A stretch of 64,000 nucleotides of DNA from Lineus longissimus (Eukaryota; Nemertea; Pilidiophora; Heteronemertea; Lineidae). Positions 1 through 12,779 of this stretch are shown here, in pieces. Numbering within the stretch: the first letter of the stretch is position 1; each line of letters begins with the position of its first letter. The stretch is taken from positions 1,242,501-1,306,500 of the forward strand of contig NC_088315.1 of the NCBI RefSeq assembly GCF_910592395.1, given 5' to 3'. Below the pieces are notes generated by a model. It had not been told where the DNA came from, did not search any database, and saw only the letters and a program-made list of their open reading frames with translations. The position numbers were made by a program, and so were the translations under genes.

Positions 1-842
1 AATGAGTTTCACTGCGATGCGAATACCAAGAAATTTATATTCCGATTCGCCGAATGATTTGTGCTCAGTAATGTATGCAGTCGGGGATGTGCAATGAGAG
101 GTTCTATTAAAGTTGCTGTATCAATGTTTTTCACTGGTTCCAATGAAGGTGTAAACATTTACCATCGCCGGGACTTCGGCATGACATGGGAGGTGCGAAA
201 GGTGTCACGCGTCAGAAGTTTGGCTACTCTATGAGAGTTGTAACAGCAACCTCAATATTGATATCTTGACCTCAAGGTGACGGGGGTGTGGCAAGGATAG
301 GTTGCTGTCAGTTTTGGATTCGGAGAGGGTCGTTAGCGCGGAGTGACGGTTTAATAGACAAGCCCGGAATGGACAAGCCGGTCGTGTCGGCTTTTAAGCA
401 CATTCTAGCGGCTGTTTGGAGTAATTGATCATTCGCCATTCCCTGCGATGCGATAAGTGATAACTTCAAAATCAAATCATCTTAAACAACATGACCGAAA
501 GGTGAGTCTATGATTGTAAGCAGCCGGGCCTAGCACTTCAGTCCAAACAGTAAACACTATTAATGAACTATTTACATATCATAAAATCGTCGATTATCTA
601 AATTTATAGCTACCCTGGGAAACCACAATTATTACGATTATCTGGTCTTGTATTCATCAAAATATTGTATCATTGACATTGATAATGATGACTCTCTCTG
701 GTCGGTCGACCAACACTTCCTGATCGCCAATCGTAATAAACCAATGAAATGAGCGAGCTCGGTGACGCGGTTTCTCATTGTTAGCCCTACACTTAGCATG
801 CACAAGGAACTTAGGTGCTTTCTTGCACGCGAGACATTGGCT

Positions 843-957
843 GATATGAATAAAGTCTAGCACTGCAAATGCTTTTACTTCAATTTTGTACAGAAAGGTC
901 TGGTGTAAATGTACATGGAGTTTTAGCTAAAAGCATTTGCTAGTCTTTATTCATATC
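843..957. repeat. foldback (inverted-repeat) element, about 115 bp
   Basis: The left arm starting at 843 (gatatgaataaag...) and the right arm ending at 957 (...ctttattcatatc) are reverse complements over about 30 bp, apart from one 5-nt insertion. They are separated by about 50 nt. The shape is that of a small non-autonomous foldback or MITE. No transposase is present, and no second copy was recognised in the window. Confidence 0.6.
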
Positions 958-2402
958 ACCCATTAACCTCCACGCTACAAAACTGAGGGCTCAATAACAA
1001 ATATTATTCTTTCAAAATCATCGGGCCACTACTGGACTCAACTAAAGCTGTCAATATGCCAGCGTACGGGAAAGAATATCTAGCTATCAAGTCTTGCTAC
1101 CTTCTTAAGTCATTATGGTATTGAAAGAGGAGAGGAGAAGAAAAGAAGGAAACAAATGGCGTGTCTGCTCGAAGAGCGAACTACAAACACATCGCTGGGC
1201 ATATCTCCAGGCCCTCGTCCAGTTCCTACAGGGTAGACTGTAATACATGTATGTTTGGTCTGAATTATACACCATGGACTGGCCTGATAGCTTAGCACAT
1301 TAGCACATTGTCGTTAGCATCATTGTATTAGACAGCACCCGAAGCTATGAGAAACTTCCTGGACAACGAACGACCAAGCCACGGATAAAAAAAACTGAAT
1401 CGAAATCTGACTTCCGCCTTGAATGGTGTTCCTACAAATCACGCGATACGGTTGGTCGCAATGTTAGTGGATTCCTTTTTAAAAATTAAATCGTTCAAAA
1501 ACGATTCAGCTGAGAGAAAACATCCTGATTTCGTCGGGAGTGGATTCACAAGTACTTGAATAGACCTTCCTCATTCCAGGTGTTAAGGTGGAGTCGGGCC
1601 GCGACACACCGGCCAGAATGAATAATGCAAGCACCCTGAACGAGTGTAGTCAAATCGCTACAACTCGTCGTCCTCTCGAATGGCCGAAACCATGCCACCA
1701 CATAGAGTTGAAGATCTGCGCGGTCTTGACCGATTTGTTTTGGGGCATCGCGTCGTCTGAGGCTTGGTACTATGCAACTGATACCAACAAAGCAAAGCGT
1801 TCGTTTTGGATTTCAAAGATATCTGCGATATGACATTATATTAAGAATCACTTGGTTGTGATTGGCCGATGTCACTGCTGCCGTAACTTACCATGTGGTC
1901 TATAACTGTCATTACTTCTTTTACTCTTAGCATATACGTTTTGACTTCTCCGAAAAAAGTTTGTACCATTCATTAAGTTAACCTTACAAGCGTTGACTTG
2001 GCAAAAGCGATATTCGGCTCAGTCAGAGTTCACCACTCAAAACTCAAACTGATGTTGCGTCGATTTGAAGTTGGAAATCTGATCTAACTACCTAGCGCGT
2101 TTCAAACTTCTCTGTGAAAAGAATCCAGGTTGTGTATGGAGCATAGTTCTTTGATTATCAACTGAAAGAGGAAGTTAGTTTCTCAGGCCTGGGGAAAACA
2201 TTCACCCAACAGCCAATTAAATTTATGTAGGATCAACCTGCTGATCACCAACATTAGTCCGACAATTTGATACAAAGTCGATTAAGGCTAGTATCTAATA
2301 AATCAGCCCCAATGTACATTTTATAATGATAGTTTTGATTATTACAGCTTTCCTCAGAACTGCTGGTACAACGAAATATTGCAATCCCTGGTGATAAGCC
2401 GG

Positions 2403-2530
2403 TGTAATGTTTTTGAGTGTTTCTATTTTTGAGTGTTTCCCCTCATTGTTTGGGAACGCTAAAAGATAGATTGACAAGTTTTTCTGTGTTTCCCCCTATT
2501 GAAAAGTCATGGTCTCTCTAGCTGCCTATT
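2403..2530 (+). repeat. dispersed repeat, copy A
   Basis: This segment shares an interrupted similarity of roughly 120 bp with 28231-28352. Both contain a Gtttgg-aacgct block, then a T-rich stretch, then the perfectly conserved core aaaagtcatggtctctctag. The two copies lie in unrelated settings (upstream of TRAF6, and in an intron of the PLC gene), so this is an interspersed repeat. The family is unknown. Confidence 0.6.
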
Positions 2531-2993
2531 GTTTGGAAACACTGACACATGGGAAACAACCACAGATGTTACACCGGTCCCTGCCTACTGATCTTAGTGA
2601 AAACTTTGGACCACTACGAGACCACTATTCCGTTAATAGCAAGGCCTCATACTGACTCGTCATTACGAGTAGATGTTTAAACGAAATCATTCCTTTCGGC
2701 GTTTTTTTATACATATAAAAATATTTGGTATTGCTGGTAGCAAATATTTCTCTGACAACTCACTGGTATCAAATGCACTTTACATTCTCACATTCCTGTT
2801 TGCTTAGGCCTGTATCCAATGAAAGTTATAATGGTAATATTCTTTTTCTGTCTATACTTTCCTTTGCTTTTGAAACATATAAAATGTGATGCATTTTAAC
2901 AATTTCTTATAACGAATCATCTCTGTAATATTGCAGATCTATCAGGAAGTAGTTTAAGTACGATCGTTCGAAAGCAATAGGGCACATACACAA

Positions 2994-5900
2994 ATGGAAT
3001 CGAAGAAGTGCGCGTGCCAGGCGTCTGAATCAAGTTCAGATGAGGAGGTCGTGGATTCGATTGTAGTTGCCCATACGCCTGGAGTCTCTATATCACCTAC
3101 ACACCCTAGAGATGCGTTGTCTTTGGAAGGATTTAATAATGATTTTGTTCCACCTTTGGACACGAAACACCAGTGCCAGATCTGTATGCTTGCCCTTCGA
3201 GAACCTTATCAGACTCAATGTGGTCACCGATTTTGTCACAGCTGTATCTTACGATGGATTCGGTATGTATATAACAAATCAAGGTCTTAAGACAATCCCT
3301 CAGTGTTGCTGAGAGAGAAGTTTCAGGTCTCCTGTTTGGGCAATAAAATCACGCATTTGCATGGCCTGATCAGGAGGATGCTCCCTTCTTGTTCCATCTC
3401 AGCAACTTCCCACTTAAAGAATTCACATCATTTTCAAACTTCTGCCCTCATTACTCTATCAGTTGTGTGTAACCTTTTACTAAAATAGTGTAACCTTTTA
3501 CTAAAATAACCTGTCAAAATATGTTTTTCATATTTTTATATATGTTTTCATTTTCCTTTGAAGGCAACGTCCAACCTGCCCTATGGACAATAAAACTTTA
3601 ACCGAGGATATGTTATATCCAGATAACTTCGCCAAGAGAGAAATATTTTTATTAAAAGTGAGATGTAAGAACAAGAGTAGAGGTTGTAGCAGCGTAATGG
3701 AGTTAAATTATTATGAGGTACGTTGTGAACATTTCCCGATAAAAGGCAGCTTGGCCTTGATCGTGAAATACTCCTAGGGTTCTGCTGAGCGTATTGAAAT
3801 GCGGGTTCGAGCCCAAGTTCATAGTCGACTTTTGGCATGGCATACTTGCGGCAAACGGAGGAAGGGCACCTGGATTGTGGACGTTTGTACCACGTCGTTG
3901 ACCGCAGTGTGGATCCCAATACAAATTTTTGAAAATACTTCAATGAGGACATACTGTATATGGAGAACTGCTCAGCCAACTACCAGCTTATATTCATGTA
4001 CTGTCAGCTTCGTTGTGTCCCGTCCTTGCGTGGCCAGTAAACATTTTTCTTCTTAACGATGCACAATGAACTTTTCTGATAGAGGATTTCTCCTTGATTC
4101 GGACCTCAAGCTTTTCCATACATGTTCTCTCTTGCTGCTCTCGTGACAAACCTAGCCACTAGTTTATGGTGGTCGCACTGTGTGATCTATGATGACCATT
4201 GCTAAGCGACATATAGCATATCAAAAATAAATATCCTATTCACCTCAAACTCATAACAGATTGATGGTTGGAGATTAAAGGCTGACCACAGTTGGACGTA
4301 TTGAAGCTGTGGCAGCAGATGCGGTCATTTACAAAGCTCACGTAACTACGTCTATTTTACTCTCTTGTTCCATCTTTTTCAGGATCACCAACCTGTTTGT
4401 CCTTATGGTCTAATCCCGTGTCCGCTTGGTTGTGGTATGGATGTTAAAGTAAAGGATGTCGAAAAGCATGAAAAATACATGTGCGTTTTACGCCGATATG
4501 AATGTAACGAATGCGGTGATCAGCTTACGTACCAGAAAGTTGGGGTAAGTACATTGAGCTGGGAACACAGCGGGAAATATCTATGTTGTAGAGAACTTAG
4601 AAATGACTTCTTTTGCAAATCGGGCATTTTTTGTGATAAAATGTTGCCTAAGACCAAACGACGAGGTGCCACAGACACCAACAAAACCTGACGTTCGTTT
4701 TTCTTCTAAATGTTGGATTTAAAGACCTCTACCACACGACAACGTTGACATTTTGCTCTAAATATCTTAAATGCATGCGTTCTCTTAATATCAGCGAGTC
4801 AGGGGAACATTGCATTCTCATTGGACGATAAGCCTGACATGTGGCTGACATCCATAATCATGGTTTTGTGTAAGCCGTCATTATTCTTGGTATGCGAATA
4901 ATACCGTCAACGTAACTCAGTCTTTAAAAGGCACATCACGATTTTCATCGTCGCCTCGTAAAACCCTGTAGCCATTGGTTCTTCTTTTTACAAGGAGCGA
5001 ATGAACGCTGCACAACAGCAGGTCTCGCAGAAGTCTCACCGACAGAGGACACATTTAACGCCGACGCTGTTGACGCTTTTTTCTCTGGATAATTAATAAT
5101 TTGAGTGCGAGAAAACATTCTGAAATCTTCCTCCTAAATGTTCACGACTTGTCTTCTTCCAGGAACACCAGAATACGTGTCCGAAATCTAAAATTCCCTG
5201 CAGGTTTTGCCAGGTCATAATGACAAGAGATAAGGTACGATTGTCTTGCTGATCGACAAGTTTTCTAGATGACACGAGCTCTTTATGACTACCTAGCACA
5301 GCTTGAGGAACTCGGAGACCCTTTGATTTATTATCTGTTCCCGAGTGACACCTGTCATTCTCTTCGACAACAGAGAATTGGAGAAGATACGAAGCGTTCG
5401 CCCAAGAAAAACGAGAGAAGTGACACGCAGTGCATGCTTCTGAAAGATCCTTTATTGATCTTCCGTCTTCCTTTTACAAATATCTCCTTGGGCGCCTCCA
5501 GACAATACGGCCGAATCGGATGGTCGTCAACTGACATATCACTCACGACGACCTTCACTCAATTCTGTCCATGAGTGAGGGGTCGGTGAGTGGCTGTTTT
5601 TGTATGCCGAAACGTGAGCATTTAATTGTCATGCAATATTACTACTTTTTTTGTATTATTCGGGACAAAAATCCAATAGTTTCGTCAATCAGGGATTTCT
5701 GCACGATGGCGATTCAAGCAGAGAGCGCTGCATCCTATCTCTAGTGATACTGCCCAGAGAATACTAATGTTCAACACCAAGTGCTTGTGTTCGATTTTGG
5801 GTGGAAGGGCACAAAGGCGGAAACTCCATTACATGTTCATGGTTGTCTGGAAAAATAAATTGGATAATTTGTACACTGAATTAACAAGATTTGACAAGCG

Positions 5901-8489
5901 CTACCACCATCCGATATAGACTTCCTCAATGCCATACTTCTTCAAACCAGCGATAAACATGGTTTACAAAAATTATCTTATCAAAATAGACAAGAAGATA
6001 CAATCAAAAATCCATTAATCGGAGATCGTGAATAGGTTGAGTACATCAAAAAGTGAATTTACATTATCCGATGATTGACCTTTTAACGGATGACCTAGTT
6101 TCTCTTTGGCCAATCATATTGTACATAGAATAGTGGTGATAGAAATTAGAAAATGGGTTTTCCGAAGAGGAAGTTGAATAGTGGGTTTTAGTGTGACACT
6201 GGTCACGCTGTTCTCTGCTGATTTATTTATGTCGTTCTTAGAAGGATGATTCTATTTTATATTCGTATGACTTTTAATATGCTATGAATTATGTTACACA
6301 CTTGACATCTACATATAAACTATGTTACACACTTGTCATCTATATATAAACTTCCTCAACTTTTGTGATATTCTTGCACTCGAAAATGAACATTATTTCT
6401 TCCTATCCTTACCATTTTGACAACTGACTGCTTGAAATGCATTAACCAGTACATATTATGTACTTTAAACTATACGTGTACGTCTACAGGTAGCAAGTGC
6501 TGACGAACGTCTAGGTGACATTGTTCCTTACGTTAAACCGGGTGGAGAGATATGTGTACTTCAAACATATAGTTTAAATGACGTGAAGACGTACAATGTA
6601 CCTGTACATCTTGAAAAAAGTGTGTCAACTGTATGTTCATGGTGCTTCTTTCGACATAGGTTCATTATTGGCCGTTGTAGAGACGGAGAAGCTAGCACAT
6701 TTTGTAGACGTATATACTTCCAGCTTGTATACCAGCAATAATTCATTAAGTTGTGGCGAATAAAGCCTTGTTCATCCACTGACAGCTACCGACTTTAGAA
6801 GCTCGGAGTAGACGTACGTGTACTGACCTAAGCTTGAACTACGCAAAACGTTGTGGTAATGTGACAAAAGAATAAGTCCAAAGTACGAATATTCGAATAG
6901 TTGAGCAAAACAGTCTGTGTCTCATCAGCTTCAAATGTGAAAGGCAACGGGCAAAAAACCCTCCACCAATGACAATGGTTCTTGACGTATTCATGCACCC
7001 CAGTGGAGCATTCTATCAAACACAGCATCGTTACAACCATTCTTTTTACCTTCAGCTTGATCATCACCAACGAAAGGAATGTCCCGAGGTCTTAACAAAG
7101 TGTACATTTGCTTCTTATGGATGTGATATCGTGGTAAGTCATGTAAAGATCAGGGCACAGACAATGCAATGAAAAGCTTTTCACACTGCCTCCTCCCCTC
7201 TCCAAGTAGTTGGAGTAATTGACGAAAAATAGTATTATTCTCCGGTGTTGTCACTCACTGTAATCATAGACCATACGTGAATGTTCAGGTCTGCCTAAGC
7301 GGCACAAAAAAATCGTGGCGAATCAGTTGCTGAAATCGGAATACTGTTATGCTGTTGCTCACTAATATCCTCATCCCAAGTTATAATCATCATTTAGGCA
7401 TTATAAGACCACCCCACCCATGACCAAAGATGTTCTTGTCCTTTCAATCAATGTCAATTAATAATGTCGTTTCTCCATTTTCAGGAAAAGAGAAAGTCTT
7501 TAGACAATCATATCGAAAAGTCAACGAATAAGCACTTGGAATTACTTAACCAATTCATCCTAAACCACGGGCTATTTTGGGAATCAGGCACCCATGGCTT
7601 GGATGATTTCACACCACGATGCCATGAAAACTCCCTGTCAAGGAACGCTGCGCAAAGAAGGCCAGCATCTTTGGACTTTACACAGGGTAGAAGAGGGGAT
7701 TCAACTCAAGATGTTTCCAGGCAGGAATCGGATGTTTATGCAGGGTCAGATCCTGGCCCGATGGCGAGTGGTTCCAGTGACTACGGTTCATGTAGTTATA
7801 GAGAAGGTTTTAACAGTCATGGTGCTATCTTGGACAAGTGTGGCTCTATCTCTTATCCGCCAGCTGGACACGAAGCTCAAGCCAAAATAAAATCTCTACA
7901 ACAGCAGGTTGTTGAACAAGGACAAGTCATTGTTGAACTGCAGGGTAAAGTCTTGCAGCAGCAAAACTTAAAAGATGAGTTAGTGCGCATGCAGTCCAAG
8001 CTTGAGCAGGTTGAAGAACGGGTATGCAATGGACAGTACATTTGGCGAATCGACCAATATTCTAAGCTCATTGAAGATGCCACGAAGGGAAAAATGACCG
8101 TGATACATAGCAAAGGATTCTATACTAGCATCTACGGGTATAAAGTGTGTCTACGAATTAACCTGAACAATAAGGGAACATACTTATCCATATTTGTACA
8201 CCTAATGCAAGGGGATTACGATGATTTCTTAGACTGGCCATTTTCGGGGAAGATTTCCTTGCGAGTGTTAGATCAGAACACGTTGATCCGAGAGAGAAAA
8301 CCTGTGACAGAAACATTTGTTGCTGGTCCGCAATTGGCAGCATTTCAAAGGCCAACCTCCGCCAGGAACCATAAGGGATTTGGCTACATGGAATTTATAC
8401 CACTCGGTGTGATACGTGATGGGACTTATATAAAAGACGATACGTTAGTCATAAAGGCCGAAATATCAGAACATAGGCCGACTGAATAG
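2994..8489 (+). CDS. TRAF6: TNF receptor-associated factor 6 homologue
   Basis: RING-type E3 ligase/adaptor of the TRAF family. TRAF6 acts in the cytoplasm downstream of Toll/IL-1 and TNF-superfamily receptors and makes K63-linked ubiquitin chains. Exons: 2994-3262, 3564-3717, 4383-4544, 5163-5234, 7056-7133, 7485-8489; all junctions are GT-AG and phase-consistent, giving 579 residues (human TRAF6 is 522). The RING occupies about 61-98 with C61, C64, C76, H78, C81, C84, C95 and the TRAF6-type final D98. The segment after it (YPDNFAKREI) is a TRAF6 hallmark. TRAF-type zinc fingers span about 125-270. A Ser/Gly-rich linker covers about 275-375, a coiled coil about 378-424, and the MATH/TRAF-C domain about 425-575 (NGQYIWRI, DWPFSG, HKGFGY, KDDTL). 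The start is the first ATG of the RING exon. Any further 5' untranslated exon was not identified. No strong AATAAA lies close after the stop. Confidence 0.94.
6290..6351. repeat. TRAF6: 31-bp tandem duplication in TRAF6 intron 4
   Basis: Two adjacent 31-bp units (6290-6320 and 6321-6351), starting tatgttacacactt, differ at only two positions. They lie in the 1.8-kb fourth intron and have no coding effect. Confidence 0.7.
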
Positions 8490-9814
8490 AAATATTAGGA
8501 ATTAGGATGGAAATATTGAACATTCTGCCTTCCTCGGCATATTTGGTGATAAATTTTCAAGAGTTTTAACAGGTAATCCCTTGGACGATGGATCGATTTG
8601 TCTTCTTTGGTGCATGTAACCTTTAGTCTTCGAACAAAATTATTAGCGAAGTTCTTTGCGATAACGAAATTCGGGTCTTGGCATAAGGCCTGCTCTTTAC
8701 GTGACATTGCCTGCACAGTACAACTGCGAGTTACAGCAGTGCACCTCTCACTTTTAAGTTAATAATATGTCATGCAAAGATAACTTTAAAGGCACTCTAC
8801 GGGTTTAAGACAAATCATATTGAATCATTACGCATTGCAAGAGTTTAATTCAATGCCTTTTTATGTTCAGACCTGCAGCCAAACATGTATTACCCCGAAA
8901 TTGAGTTGCAGGGAATTGAGTTGCAGGGAATATCAGACAAGTGATTTCCATTCAAAATCTTTATAATAGTCTAACTGCATTGACTGACATAGATCAGAGA
9001 TTCAACCAGGTCGAACTCCTCTAAATAGGCTACGATGTCAAATCGCGGACAGCGACCTTGAATGAAATCTGGCATTCCGTCGTACGATGCGGATTAAAAA
9101 AGAACGGATCGGAATCTGTTAATTTTGAACGATATCGTGGGTCTCATCTTGCCCTTGCCTTAACTTGGGTAACAGACAGTCACTGAGCTCTTTAAAGGGA
9201 CTTGACGCGCACATGGTAATAAATCTTGGGATTATCGCGAGTGGTATTCTCGTAGCATCAGGAGCTCTAGCCTGGACTCGAAAGTTACGAATATCTCTTG
9301 ACGTGTCACTGTCAGTGTCATTTGAATTCAGTCTCCAACCAAAGCATATGTCGTGTATTGAATATCGGGAGCTTTTTATGCCACCATTCGTCTTTTCACA
9401 CGAGGGACTTCATCTTTCGTCTTAGGACGGGCTTGTATTGTAACTTTTCTAATTTAGATATATGTATGTATGTTACAGCCCCTTAAGGACTGCTTCAATA
9501 TAGGCACCTACACTGGCTCCTTCTTTCTCAAAGGTTCTGTTCCCTGATCCTTTGAGTGTAGAGTTCGGGGAGGGAGGGGGGGGGTTGGGTAGGGGCAGAA
9601 TAACTACCTACTGAAGAGACGAGGAGCCATGACTCTTTACGACGAACTGTTCAACGGTAAGTGCAGCCCTTATCAAGGCTATGTGTTTCAATGTTCATTC
9701 TCGCTTGAGGGAGAAAATATAAAGTTTTATGATACGAACTATGAGACTTTCATTTAATCTCTATTCTGTAAAACAACCGAGAAGGACTGAGGAGGAGTTA
9801 CCTGGCCAGATTTT

Positions 9815-9879
9815 CGGTCTAGTTGTGACTCTTTCAACTGATAACTGCTGGTTTAGAGACAAGGTCACAACTAAGACCG
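9815..9879. repeat. short inverted repeat
   Basis: Arms of about 15 nt (cggtctagttgtgac, and gtcacaactaagaccg in inverse order with a 1-nt difference) enclose about 34 nt. No coding frame or terminator function is evident. Confidence 0.55.
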
Positions 9880-10524
9880 GATACCAAGGAAATGATCACC
9901 AGCTCACGGACCTGCCATTTCAGAAACTTGTGCAACACTGTCCGACAAGTGTATGTGGATGTCACGAGAACAATGCATGGGGATAAAACAATACATATAA
10001 GTGAGACGCGTTGTTATTATGTTTCGAAGGTAAAGAAAAGCTCGGTCGTCTAAGGTCTGGAGGTCTATATTCCGGAGCCCGTGAGCGGACAGTCTAAACG
10101 CTGTACGGGTATGATCGAGAGGAAGGGCCTGGGGTTCCGCCGACGGGGCTCGCATGCCTTGGTCGTCTCCCGAAACATTTAAAGAACTGTAAATCTCGTG
10201 GCATATCGGATGCACATCCGATGACGGTAAAACACGTGGCACCCGTCTCCGGCGACGTTGACGGTAAGGGAATTGTAAAGCTTTATCACTCACACAACGT
10301 AGTGAGTGTAATGGTTACGTATGTATACACTGTATGTAAAGTGTAAACAAAATTCATATATCCATCATGTCCATCGAATCTGAAAAATATTGTGCAGACC
10401 CATGACAATTCTGGTTCCGGTACAGTTTGTCGCATTCCATATGGGCCGCGCGTTGGCCGATCCTGCATTCATGACACACCGCACCCACAGTTACGACGTC
10501 GGACGTGAATCCCATTAAATATGG

Positions 10525-10634
10525 TCTTTTCAGTTTCTACCGTGCCCTGAATTTGGCGTAGTTCAGAACTTTAAATGACTTCATGAAAGAACTACGCCAT
10601 CGCCATCTTCAGGGCAAGGTAGGAACTGAAAAGA
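10525..10634. repeat. foldback element, about 110 bp
   Basis: The outer arms contain tcttttcagtttctacc on the left and its near-complement ggaactgaaaaga on the right. They continue inward through ccctgaa/ttcaggg and gcgtagttc/gaactacgc. The long imperfect palindrome is typical of a small foldback transposon or hairpin MITE. Confidence 0.6.
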
Positions 10635-10836
10635 TCTTTTCGATCATCTGTGATCCTTGAGCTGTTTTGCATCAATATCGGATACGGTGAGACCGTCGGC
10701 CTCCGTGTAGATCTTTAGCGACTCGGTGTATGTATCGTATCCTGCGCCGTCTTGAGAGCCTCCATCGCAAGGTCTCGTGTATTGTTGTATCGCCTCTCAG
10801 CTCCAGTTGCACTGAAAAGAATCATAGTTGCAGCTA

Positions 10837-11228
10837 TTATTTTGCTCTCAAGCAGATGTTGTTGTTGTGGTAGAGATCACTCACAACCAGCCCTTTATTG
10901 GAGTACTCAATGTAACTGAAAGCGAAATCCCCCAAAAGATCTTGTGACTGTCCTTGCTTGGATATCTTGTGCATGGGGATGCCAGTTGTGGAATCTTCCA
11001 CCCAGAAAACTGTGCATGCAAGTTGTCGCAAAATGATAATCGTGGATCTAAAACTGAGAACCCAGATGATGAAAAATCCATGTGACTCACTTTTGCTTGA
11101 GCTGTTCAACCTGATTGGAGACTTCTCGTGGTTTCTGCACGGACTGCTTCGCCAGCTCGAGGGCCTCTTTTGATGTCTTGATAGCTTCGTCTGCAACCAC
11201 CACGACGGCCTTTGAGGACTTCCCTTGC
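10837..11228 (-). CDS. last two exons of an unrecognised gene (partial)
   Basis: I do not recognise this protein. Two minus-strand exons fit together: 11228-11091 (acceptor ...cttttag, donor AA|GTGAGT, phase 2) and 11047-10837 (acceptor ...gttttag, ending in TAA). The joined reading gives about 115 residues. The first exon is helical and coiled-coil-like, rich in K, E, A and V (KTSKEALELAKQS, VEQLKQK). The second contains FWVEDSTTG and GDFAFSYIEYSNKG, which look like beta strands of a globular domain. Below it, 10640-10816 holds another acceptor and a similar helical frame (RDLAMEALKTAQD) that continues well only after a shift of frame. It may be an alternative or decayed exon. Upstream exons were not found, so this may be the 3' end of a gene with distant 5' exons, or a remnant. 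Confidence 0.35.
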
Positions 11229-12009
11229 CTAAAAGAATAACACACAGCTAAGTTTTGGTCCGACTATCGCATGTTCTGTGCAGCAACAGCTTCTGACCTT
11301 CACGCTTCAAACTACCATTGGAAACAGAAGCTGTCAATAGTCAAGTTCGATGCGGCAAATAGGAGAGGGTCACTGAGTCAACATATCGTCGTCTTTTGTA
11401 AGTGTTCTAGTCGTCATAAAGCTGGTCCTGGATCTAAGTGCGCCAGATGGCTAGAACTCCTCCCTCATGGCTGCTAGTTCAGGGCATTTTGGACACTCTG
11501 TCGTATGTCACTTCCTTCAAAGTACAAGGGACATCCAATACTAAAGAGACAGGGCTTTTAGCACCTCTGTAGGGATAACCATACATCGTAAGGATAGGAT
11601 ACAACACAAGTTTGAATGTCCTGGAATAATTCGCGTCTCTTTACGAGACTAAATCGGACGCTCTGTAATGTCACATCCTTCGAACTCCAGGGACACATAG
11701 ATACACACATTGAGCGCCAGTTATTTTCCGCGAGGCGTGGAGAAATAGGACTTTGTCAGTAAAAAAAATTTTATCTTGGCAGATTTCGCAAGCCCTCACG
11801 AGCGAAGATGTACGAAATCCTGCTTAAGTTCAGTTACGCGATATTCGTAAATCGGCTCAATCATTGATACCATGATGACTATACAGATATAGGAAACCAG
11901 ACAGAGCTCTTCAGAACTGTCGTCATACATAGACGTTGGTCTCCGCAAGGCTTGGAAAAACTGTCTCTTCTTCTCGATCGTCAACTGCTTACATACAAGT
12001 TGGCTATCT

Positions 12010-12600
12010 CATTCGGGGTTGAAACGGGATGCAAATTAAGTTACGGTACAGACTCTGGGCTATTTCGTCCCTGACCGCAGGCGTGAGGTATTTTTGGTGA
12101 AGAAGGTGCATTTGGTAAGTGCATAAATCTCACTTTTCGAGAGTGTCCCCCACGCTGAGAGACCGAAGGACAAGAGACAAAGGCTGATGATATGTCATTC
12201 TGGATTGAAACGGGATGCAAATTAAGTTACGGTACAGACTCTGGGCTATTTCGTCCCTGTCCGCAGGCGTGAGGTATTTTGGTGAGGAAGGTGCATTTGG
12301 TGTTTTTTGGTAAGTGCATTAATCTAACTTTTCGAGAGTGTCCCCCATGCTGAGAGACCGAAGGACAATAGACAAAGCCTGATGATATGGCAACTTTTAT
12401 TGGGCAAGTATAAAATATATACTACAAAACTTAGAATTAGTGGCCAGCATGCGGAATCAGAAAAGGCTGACCGTAAATTGTTGCACGTGAAGATAGTGTA
12501 GTGTGTTAATCGAACTTGTTGCGAGTGATCCGCACACACATTGACCGAAGGACAAGAGACGAAGATTATGATATGACAACATTTATTTGGCAAGTACATA
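12010..12600. repeat. diverged tandem repeat, unit about 187 bp
   Basis: Copy 1 (12010-12196) and copy 2 (12197-12392) align nearly throughout; the block gaaacgggatgcaaattaag recurs at 187-bp spacing. A third, partial and more diverged copy lies at about 12510-12600 and shares the gaccgaaggacaa block and the following T-rich segment. No protein frame is conserved across the copies. Confidence 0.75.
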
Positions 12601-12759
12601 CATATGAATAATGCAAAACTTGGAATACAATAACACAACGTTGATACTGCTGACGCCGCTTGAGCCGCTTGAGCAAGCGTGTCAAGGGATCAGATGTTGG
12701 GTCAGTGCGCATGCGGGGCATGGGATGGAGGGTGGTGCACTGTGAGTGTCGATAAGGAT

Positions 12760-12779
12760 GGGGGGGGGGGGGGGGGGGG
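12760..12779. repeat. poly-G tract
   Basis: Twenty consecutive G residues on the plus strand. Such tracts are prone to length error in assemblies. Confidence 0.9.

Larger units (their letters stand above)
1..2993. other. intergenic region upstream of TRAF6
   Basis: No convincing coding exon was found on either strand. The longest open frames are under about 80 codons, have no recognisable motifs and are not joined by matching splice phases. The stretch holds a foldback element at 843-957 and one copy of a dispersed repeat at about 2403-2530. A promoter or untranslated exon of the TRAF6 homologue should lie here, but no TATA box or other diagnostic element was recognised. Confidence 0.6.
8490..10836. 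other. intergenic stretch downstream of TRAF6
   Basis: No assignable gene. Two inverted repeats are present (9815-9879 and 10525-10634, listed separately). A GC-rich minus-strand frame at 9904-10293 is open for 129 codons but shows no motif and no linked exon, so I did not call it. ATTAAA at 9093-9098 could serve as a distant TRAF6 polyadenylation signal, but it is 600 bp past the stop codon and unsupported. Confidence 0.5.

Noticed and set aside
3799..4056. 85-codon frame and a tRNA B-box-like gcgggttcgagccc in TRAF6 intron 2
   Set aside because: The frame is inside an intron with no domain. The B-box-like motif lacks an A box at the right distance, so no tRNA or SINE call was made.
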